A stretch of DNA of 33,499 nucleotides from Brevifilum sp029548365 (lineage in GTDB: Bacteria > Chloroflexota > Anaerolineae > Anaerolineales > Anaerolineaceae). Where the stretch lies: contig DAOSSA010000024.1 of the NCBI GenBank assembly GCA_035376985.1, positions 1 to 33,499 on the forward strand, in the 5' to 3' direction. Below are positions 22,627 through 28,279 of the stretch, in pieces. The notes below the pieces were generated by a model, which did no database searches, was not told the DNA's origin, and worked only from the letters and a program-made list of their open reading frames with translations. Within the stretch, counting starts at the first letter, position 1, and each line of letters starts with the position of its first letter. A program made the translations under genes and the position numbers.

Positions 22627-22931
22627 TACTCAACCCCTTCAAAAATCGGGATGCGCTCGCCTTCTGACAGGGTCACAATCGCTTTTTTATAAGCACCGGA
22701 GCGGGTCCGCATTTGACGATTGCGCATATTACGTGATTGTTTAGCGGGTACCATCATTGTGTTGACACGATCCACTTTCACATCGAAAATCGTCTCAATC
22801 GCTTCCCGGATAGCGGTTTTGGTCGCACGTTTGTCGACCTCAAACACATACTGGTTGTGATATGAAGACAGATAGTTCGATTTTTCAGTGACAATCGGTC
22901 GACGAATGATTTCAAATACAGTTTTCTTCAT
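22626..22931 (-). CDS. rplW: Ribosomal protein L23 (uL23), 101 aa
   Basis: Exit-tunnel protein, the docking site for trigger factor and SRP. EIIRRPIVTEKSNYL, YVFEVDKRATKTAIREAIE and VDRVNTMMVPAK are diagnostic. Length matches E. coli (100). GTAGGA lies 7 nt before the ATG. Confidence 0.97.
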   Translation of the reverse strand: MKKTVFEIIRRPIVTEKSNYLSSYHNQYVFEVDKRATKTAIREAIETIFDVKVDRVNTMMVPAKQSRNMRNRQMRTRSGAYKKAIVTLSEGERIPIFEGVE

Positions 22932-22944
22932 GATACATTCCTAC

Positions 22945-23574
22945 CTATCCGAGATAACCTGTGATAACATCCAGCGCTGCCATCGGGATCACAACCTGTT
23001 TCGATCCCAGCAGGTCACGGATGTTTAGATAATTGGCCATCAGCAGTTTGACATTTGTCAGGTTTGCGCCCGCGCGTTTAACATCCACATATTCCGGGCC
23101 GTTTGACGGGATCAGCAGCAAAACCGTCTCATCGCCGGCGATGGTGCGCAACGCTTCCGCCATGGTCCTGGTTTTTATTTCCTCAAGCTTCAACTCATCC
23201 ACCAGGATGATCTCTCCCTCGGACGCTTTGACGGATAAGGCAGACCGCAGGGCTGCCCTGCGCATCTTCTTTGGCATCGCCTTCTCATAGGAGCGCGGTT
23301 TGGGCGTGAAGATTCCACCGCCGCCCACCCATTGTGCCGCATTAACCGAACCATGCCGTGCACGACCGGTACCTTTCTGGCGCCAGGGCTTCCTGCCGCC
23401 ACCCGCGACCTCGCTACGACCCTTAGTCGCATGCGTGCCCAGGCGCTTGTTGGCCATTTGCCTGACATATGCCTGATGCATTAGATCAACTTTAATTGGG
23501 GCTTCAAAAATCGACGGCGGCAACTCTGCTGTGCCGACTTTCTTTCCCTTCATGTTGACAACATCAACTTTCAT
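22945..23574 (-). CDS. rplD: Ribosomal protein L4 (uL4), 209 aa
   Basis: 50S tunnel protein; in E. coli L4 also represses the S10 operon through its leader RNA. The long loop QKGTGRARHGSVNAAQWVGG, preceded by GGGRKPWR and followed by PKPRSYEKAMPKKMRRAAL, is unmistakable. TGGAG is about 10 nt before the ATG. It follows rplC by 41 nt. Confidence 0.97.
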   Translation of the reverse strand: MKVDVVNMKGKKVGTAELPPSIFEAPIKVDLMHQAYVRQMANKRLGTHATKGRSEVAGGGRKPWRQKGTGRARHGSVNAAQWVGGGGIFTPKPRSYEKAMPKKMRRAALRSALSVKASEGEIILVDELKLEEIKTRTMAEALRTIAGDETVLLLIPSNGPEYVDVKRAGANLTNVKLLMANYLNIRDLLGSKQVVIPMAALDVITGYLG

Positions 23575-23615
23575 GATTACTCAACTCCATAACTGGTTAT
23601 CGCCCAGGCGGGCGT

Positions 23616-24245
23616 CTAATGTTTCCGGGCAGCTTTGATCACGACCATTCCGCCCTTCGGGCCGGGCACAGAACCATCAACTGCGATCAGGTTGCGTTCA
23701 GGGTCAACCAGCACCACGCGCACATTCGATGAGGTCACCCGTTCATTGCCCATGCGTCCAGGATTCTTCTTACCTTTAAAGATACGCCCTGGCGTAGTGC
23801 CAGCGCCCATTGACCCGGGTGCCCGTTGACGGTCCGATTGACCGTGGGTTTTCGGCCCACCGCCAAAGCCGTGGCGCCTGACTACACCCGCAAATCCGCG
23901 TCCCTTGCTGGTCCCAACGACATCAACTCGCTCGCCGGTTTCAAAAACCTCAACACTCAACCTGTCGCCTTCTGCAACATTGGGTGATTTTGTTCTAAAT
24001 TCTCGTAATATCCGCAATGGGGGTAAGGTGTTACGCTCGAGGTGCCCTAACTGTCCCCGTGTTAACCGATTGGGTTTAACCTCTTCAAAACCGAGTTGGA
24101 CTGAGGAATAACCGTCATTATCCTTGGTTTTGATCTGGGTCACATAACAAGGCCCAGCCTCGATGACAGTTACGGGTTGTGCAATCCCGTTGTCGTCGAA
24201 AATCTGGGTCATTCCGACTTTTCGTCCAATTAGCCCTTTAAACAT
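23616..24245 (-). CDS. rplC: Ribosomal protein L3 (uL3), 209 aa
   Basis: 50S protein binding near the peptidyl-transferase centre. MFKGLIGRKVGMTQIFDDNG, the TKGRGFAGVVRRHGFGGGPK stretch (GTSKGRGF) and the HGxSxxxRAPGSMG-like segment identify it. The frame stays open to 24350, but AGGAG before the ATG at 24245 and the conserved N-terminus fix the start. It is the first gene after a 316-nt spacer containing a promoter and long leader, so it begins a transcript that excludes rpsJ. Confidence 0.96.
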   Translation of the reverse strand: MFKGLIGRKVGMTQIFDDNGIAQPVTVIEAGPCYVTQIKTKDNDGYSSVQLGFEEVKPNRLTRGQLGHLERNTLPPLRILREFRTKSPNVAEGDRLSVEVFETGERVDVVGTSKGRGFAGVVRRHGFGGGPKTHGQSDRQRAPGSMGAGTTPGRIFKGKKNPGRMGNERVTSSNVRVVLVDPERNLIAVDGSVPGPKGGMVVIKAARKH

Positions 24246-24418
24246 ATGCCTTATTCTCCTGTAAAAGATATTTGACGAGACTGTTAGCCTGGGCAAGGCT
24301 GCATCATCTCCGAACGCAGCACAGTCAACGTTTCTCCCGCGACCAACCATTTTTTGTCTGGACTACGGCAAGAAAGGCTCTTATGCTACCTCAACAGTCT
24401 GGCTTTTAAGCCAAAACC
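24246..24418 (-). promoter_or_regulatory. Long structured leader of the rplC (L3-L4-...) transcript
   Basis: The transcript from the promoter below has about 170 nt before the rplC ATG. AGACTGTT near its 5' end (plus 24393-24400) is complementary to AACAGTCT near its 3' end (plus 24278-24285), giving an 8-bp closing helix over about 107 nt. A GGCT/AGCC hairpin precedes it, and GCTGC/GCAGC and GCCT/AGGC hairpins lie inside. This layout suits ribosomal-protein feedback, L4 being the known S10-operon regulator in E. coli. Not matched to any known leader family. Confidence 0.5.
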
Positions 24419-24423
24419 CAACT

Positions 24424-24452
24424 ATTCTACCACAGCCTGGCAAATATGCCAA
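24424..24452 (-). promoter_or_regulatory. Sigma-70-type promoter of rplC
   Basis: Minus strand: -35 TTGGCA (24447-24452), 17-nt spacer, -10 TAGAAT (24424-24429). Start expected near 24417. The rest of the 316-nt rpsJ-rplC spacer (24453-24561) holds an anti-Shine-Dalgarno-like stretch and a short imperfect hairpin but no gene. Confidence 0.72.
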
Positions 24453-24561
24453 GCACTTTTTGTTATTGATTCCCTGCTAAAGGAGGTGTCTTTGCCGATG
24501 GATTTTTTCGTACGATCAGCCGGCTGCTCGAACCCGTTTGCAGGCAACCCTTTAATCTAAG

Positions 24562-24870
24562 CTAAATTTTGATTTCAATATCGACGCCAGCCGGCAAATT
24601 CAGGCGCATCAACATGTCAATCGTTTTTGAATCGGGATCCAGCACATCAATCAAGCGATTATGCGTGCGAATCTCAAAGTGCTCCTGAGAATCTTTATCG
24701 ACAAAAGGTGAGCGGGTCACGGTGAAACGTTCGATCTTGGTCGGTAAAGGTACCGGCCCCACGACCTGCGCTCCACTGCGCTCCGCGGTCTCCACGATTC
24801 GTTTTGCAGACTGATCGATTACACGATGATCATATGCCTTAAGGCGAATTCGAATCTTTTGTTTAGCCAT
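24562..24870 (-). CDS. rpsJ: Ribosomal protein S10 (uS10/NusE), 102 aa
   Basis: 30S head protein that also acts as NusE in antitermination. KQKIRIRLKAYDHRVIDQSA, GPVPLPTKIERFTVTRSPFV and the C-terminal PAGVDIEIKI are invariant. AGGAG lies 11 nt before the ATG. It follows fusA by 38 nt, so it belongs to the str transcript rather than heading the S10 cluster as in E. coli; tuf, often between fusA and rpsJ, is absent. Confidence 0.97.
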   Translation of the reverse strand: MAKQKIRIRLKAYDHRVIDQSAKRIVETAERSGAQVVGPVPLPTKIERFTVTRSPFVDKDSQEHFEIRTHNRLIDVLDPDSKTIDMLMRLNLPAGVDIEIKI

Positions 24871-24908
24871 ATTACTTGCTACTCCTAAATCAGTATCATT
24901 TCAGATAG

Positions 24909-26984
24909 TTATAATCCAACAACTTTTTTCATCACCGCCTCTGAAACCGGCGCATAGCGTTCAAATTCCATGGTGAACACGCCGCGCCCTCTGGTTGCAG
25001 AGCGTAACTCGGTGGCATATCCGAACATTTCTGCCAGTGGCACCTCCGCATGAATCGCCTGAGCATTCCCCTGGCGGAGATCCATGCCAAGAACATTGCC
25101 ATGCCTTAAATTGATGTGAGCCAACACATCACCGGTATGCGCTTCAGGCACGACAACCTCAACCTTCATGATCGGTTCAAGCAAAATGGGCTTGCCCTGG
25201 TTTACACCTTGCCGAAAAGCGAAAATTCCCGCCATGCGAAAAGCGAGTTCGCTTGAATCAACCTCGTGAAAAGAGCCATCGAGCAAAGTGACCTTTAAGT
25301 CCGTCATCGGGTAACCCGCAAGGACGCCGCTTTCTGCGGCTTCGATAATGCCTTTTTCAACCGCCGGGATGAATTCCCTGGGGATTGCACCTCCAGTAAC
25401 TCGATCCTCAAACACAACGCCCGCCCCGCTTTCCAGTGGATCGAGCCGCAGCACAACATGGGCAAACTGACCGTGCCCGCCAGTTTGTTTGACAAACCGA
25501 TATTCAACTTCAGGTACCGACCGCGTAATGGTCTCGTTATAAGCCACCCGCGGGTTGCCTACATTGGCCTGGACCTTGAACTCCCGCAGCATACGATCAA
25601 CGAGAATTTCAAGATGGAGCTCTCCCATCCCAGAAATAATCATCTGCCCGGTTTCCTTATCCTGACGGATGCTGAAAGTGGGGTCTTCTTCGGCTAACTT
25701 CTGAAGCGCAATGCCCATCCGATCCTGATCCGCTGCCGTCTTGGGTTCAATCGCCACAGAAATCACCGGGTGGGGAAAAGAAATCGCTTCAAGAAGAACC
25801 TGTTTTGAAGGATCGCACAGCGTATCACCCGTGAAGCTTTGTTTTAAGCCCAAAATAGCGCCGATATCACCTGCCCTCAGTTCATCCATATCCTCACGGT
25901 GATCGGCATACATGCGCAACAAGCGTGCCACACGTTCCCTTTTGCCCTGGGTTGCGTTCAAATAAGTGTCACCCTTTTTGATCTTGCCCGAATAAACGCG
26001 AACATAGGCCAATCGCCCGACATAGCTATCCGTGACGATTTTAAACACCATGGCCGTCATGGGGGCGGCATCATCGGGTGGACAGGTGATAACATCGCCT
26101 GTTTTTGCGTGGATCCCGGTCACATCAGGAACATCCAGGGGGGAGGGCAGGTAATCGACAACGGCATCCAGCAGAGGTTGCACACCCTTATTGCGCAACG
26201 ACGAGCCGCAAAACACCGGCGTGACCTTGTTTTGCAGCACACCTTTACGCAGCGCCATTTTCAATTCCGTCAGGGTGAGCATCTCGCCTTCGAGGTATTT
26301 CATCATCACCTCGTCATCCAATTCAGCAATTTGCTCCACCAATACCGCACGTTGCTCTTCAACAGTAGTCAGCAGTTCTGCTGGAATTTCTCCCTCACGC
26401 GGCTGACTGCCCAGTTCACCTTCGAAGTAAATAGCCCGTTCCGTCAACAGGTCGACCACACCACAAAAGGATTCCTCAACCCCGATGGGCACTTGCATGG
26501 CCAGGGGGTTAGCACCCAGTTGCGCTTTTATCGATTCAAGGGTGTGAGAATAAGACGCACCGACCCGATCCATCTTGTTGGCAAAACAAATGCGGGGCAC
26601 AGCGTAGCGATTGGCCTGTCGCCAGACGGTCTCGCTCTGCGGTTCAACACCCTGAACCGCATCAAAGACGACGATACCGCCATCCAGAACGCGTAACGAG
26701 CGCTGGACTTCAGCCGTGAAGTCAATATGGCCCGGAGTGTCGATAATATTGATCTTGTGGTCTTTCCAGAATGTGGTCACCGCCGCAGACATGATTGTGA
26801 TACCGCGTTCACGCTCCTGCGCCATCCAATCAGTGACCGTAGTTCCTTCATCAATATTGCCCAGGCGATAAGTGCGCCCGGTATAGAAAAGAATCCGCTC
26901 AGTCGTTGTGGTTTTACCCGCGTCGATATGCGCAATAATCCCAATATTGCGATAACGTTCAAGCGGAAATTCTTGCGCAGTCAT
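24909..26984 (-). CDS. fusA: Elongation factor G, 691 aa
   Basis: GTPase that drives ribosomal translocation and, with RRF, recycling. G-domain motifs are intact: AHIDAGKT (18-25), RGITI, DTPGH (82-86) and NKMD (136-139). Domain II, the domain III-V junction and domain IV (with the YNETI and GGHGQFAHV motifs) follow in order; length matches E. coli (704). It lies 38 nt after rpsG and 38 nt before rpsJ. The ribosome site is weak (AGGTTATCAG). Confidence 0.97.
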   Translation of the reverse strand: MTAQEFPLERYRNIGIIAHIDAGKTTTTERILFYTGRTYRLGNIDEGTTVTDWMAQERERGITIMSAAVTTFWKDHKINIIDTPGHIDFTAEVQRSLRVLDGGIVVFDAVQGVEPQSETVWRQANRYAVPRICFANKMDRVGASYSHTLESIKAQLGANPLAMQVPIGVEESFCGVVDLLTERAIYFEGELGSQPREGEIPAELLTTVEEQRAVLVEQIAELDDEVMMKYLEGEMLTLTELKMALRKGVLQNKVTPVFCGSSLRNKGVQPLLDAVVDYLPSPLDVPDVTGIHAKTGDVITCPPDDAAPMTAMVFKIVTDSYVGRLAYVRVYSGKIKKGDTYLNATQGKRERVARLLRMYADHREDMDELRAGDIGAILGLKQSFTGDTLCDPSKQVLLEAISFPHPVISVAIEPKTAADQDRMGIALQKLAEEDPTFSIRQDKETGQMIISGMGELHLEILVDRMLREFKVQANVGNPRVAYNETITRSVPEVEYRFVKQTGGHGQFAHVVLRLDPLESGAGVVFEDRVTGGAIPREFIPAVEKGIIEAAESGVLAGYPMTDLKVTLLDGSFHEVDSSELAFRMAGIFAFRQGVNQGKPILLEPIMKVEVVVPEAHTGDVLAHINLRHGNVLGMDLRQGNAQAIHAEVPLAEMFGYATELRSATRGRGVFTMEFERYAPVSEAVMKKVVGL

Positions 26985-27022
26985 TTCTGATAACCTAACC
27001 CGATCGGCTTTACTGGCAAATC

Positions 27023-27493
27023 CTAAACACGGAAATGGGAGAATGCGCGGTTAGCTTCAGCCATGCGGTGCATCTCCTCACGGCGGCGGAATGCAGCGCC
27101 GGTATTGGTTGAAGCATCCATCAACTCATTGGCTAACTTTTCGCCAAAGGATTTCCCCGGTCTCAGACGGGAAGCGGTGATGATCCAGCGCATGGCCAGG
27201 GTTTTTCGCCGGATGGGATCAACTTCCAACGGCACCTGGTAAGTAGCGCCACCCACACGGCGTGGACGTACTTCCATCAGGGGGGAAACATTCTTCAGCG
27301 CAGCATCAAAGGTCTCAACGGGATCCTTGCCGGTGCGTGTTTCAATGATCGCAAGTGCATCGTACATCAAATTGGCAGCAGTACTCTTTTTACCCTTGAG
27401 CATGATCCGGTTGATCATCTCCTGAACATCAGTACTACCGTACTTAATATCCGGTGAAACCTCTCGCTTTTCTGGTTTATATCTACGCGCCAT
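27023..27493 (-). CDS. rpsG: Ribosomal protein S7 (uS7), 156 aa
   Basis: Nucleates 30S head assembly; in E. coli it represses the str operon by binding the rpsL-rpsG spacer. MARRYKPEKREVSPD, MINRIMLKGKKSTA, VRPRRVGGATYQVPLEV and MAEANRAFSHFRV are diagnostic. AAGGAG lies 5 nt before the ATG. The 106-nt spacer upstream can form a long helix. Confidence 0.97.
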   Translation of the reverse strand: MARRYKPEKREVSPDIKYGSTDVQEMINRIMLKGKKSTAANLMYDALAIIETRTGKDPVETFDAALKNVSPLMEVRPRRVGGATYQVPLEVDPIRRKTLAMRWIITASRLRPGKSFGEKLANELMDASTNTGAAFRRREEMHRMAEANRAFSHFRV

Positions 27494-27522
27494 ACTAACT
27501 CCTTACTTAAAAATAATTAAAA

Positions 27523-27576
27523 TAGGGCAAAACATCTCACAATCCCTGAAGAGACCGATTTAAATGCTTCGCCCTA
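27523..27576 (-). promoter_or_regulatory. Long helix in the rpsL-rpsG spacer, candidate S7 site
   Basis: On the transcript TAGGGCGAAGCAT (plus 27564-27576) pairs with ATGTTTTGCCCTA (plus 27523-27535) over 13 bp with two G-U pairs, closing a 28-nt internal region that can form a small AATC/GATT hairpin. In E. coli a spacer of similar size binds S7 for feedback control; whether this one does is inference. Confidence 0.55.
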
Positions 27577-27599
27577 CGTTAAATCGTGTTCGATCCTGG

Positions 27600-28016
27600 C
27601 TACTTGGGCTTTTTTGCACCATATTTTGAGCGACCCTGGGCGCGGTCCTCAACGCCAGTCGAATCCAACGTACCTCGGACGACATGGTAGCGTACACCGG
27701 ATAAGTCCTTGACACGGCCACCGCGCACAAGCACCACCGAGTGCTCCTGCAATTGGTGACCTTCGCCAGGGATGTAAGCAGTGACTTCCATGTGATTTGT
27801 CAGACGTACACGGGCGATCTTCCGCAGAGCAGAGTTCGGTTTCTTAGGGGGCATGGTCCGTACAATCGTGCAGACCCCGCGTTTTTGCGGTGCACCCTTT
27901 AGCTGTCGAATACGTCTTTGTTTTTGCGAATTATACGTATATTGCAGCGCAGGCGCCTTGCTCTTATTCTGCTTTGTTTTTCGGCCTTTTCGTATCAATT
28001 GATTGATCGTTGGCAC
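27600..28016 (-). CDS. rpsL: Ribosomal protein S12 (uS12), 138 aa
   Basis: Decoding-centre protein and streptomycin-resistance locus. MPTINQLIRKGR opens it, and PKKPNSALRK, NHMEVTAYIPGEGHQLQEHS and RSKYGAKKP follow. A roughly 15-residue insertion (residues 26-40, YTYNSQKQRR...) sits before GAPQKRGVCT, as in Bacillus S12 and unlike Thermus or E. coli. The E. coli K42 and K87 equivalents (K58, K103) are Lys, but the P90 equivalent is Ser106 (KDLSGVRYH). The frame is open to 28076; GGAGG 5 nt before GTG 28016 decides the start. Confidence 0.96.
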   Translation of the reverse strand: MPTINQLIRKGRKTKQNKSKAPALQYTYNSQKQRRIRQLKGAPQKRGVCTIVRTMPPKKPNSALRKIARVRLTNHMEVTAYIPGEGHQLQEHSVVLVRGGRVKDLSGVRYHVVRGTLDSTGVEDRAQGRSKYGAKKPK

Positions 28017-28051
28017 ATTTGCCTCCAAATCTACAGCTAAAAAATTACTAT

Positions 28052-28092
28052 CTCCAATAATGGAGGCCATCATCATCGTTCAAGATGGCCTC
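28052..28092 (-). promoter_or_regulatory. Two mutually exclusive hairpins in the rpsL leader
   Basis: On the transcript GAGGCCATC (plus 28084-28092) pairs perfectly with GATGGCCTC (plus 28063-28071). Alternatively CTCCA (plus 28061-28065) pairs with TGGAG (plus 28052-28056). The two share bases 28063-28065, so only one can form fully. The position 36-76 nt before the start suits feedback control. Confidence 0.5.
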
Positions 28093-28162
28093 ACTGCTAT
28101 CAAATTTTTCCTCCAGGAAGCTGGTCGAAATTATTGGCCCAGCCCGAAGGTAACAAACGATA

Positions 28163-28191
28163 ATCCTACCATGCGCGCCGGTGAGCGTCAA
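28163..28191 (-). promoter_or_regulatory. Sigma-70-type promoter of the str cluster (rpsL)
   Basis: Minus strand: -35 TTGACG (28186-28191), 17-nt spacer, -10 TAGGAT (28163-28168). Start expected near 28156, giving a leader of about 140 nt. It lies in the 263-nt gap between rpoB and rpsL. Confidence 0.72.
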
Positions 28192-28279
28192 GGTATTTTT
28201 AATTTCATGGGACAGGCTCACCGGGCTATCCTTGCCAATCCTGTTCGCAATACCAGAGGGTTTAAAAGCCCTGGCTTCA

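Noticed and set aside
24246..24350. N-terminal extension of rplC to 24350
   Set aside because: Not part of the L3 family sequence; the AGGAG-supported ATG at 24245 gives the conserved N-terminus. The extension is leader RNA.
24499..24545. Imperfect hairpin after rpsJ considered as a terminator
   Set aside because: On the transcribed (minus) strand it is followed by A residues, not T residues, and the stem has mismatches.
24499..24561. 20-codon plus-strand frame preceded by AAAGGAGGTG
   Set aside because: The strong ribosome-site match is tempting, but the peptide has no features, there is no promoter, and the spacing of about 11 nt is long. The same bases are better noted as an anti-Shine-Dalgarno-like stretch on the other strand.
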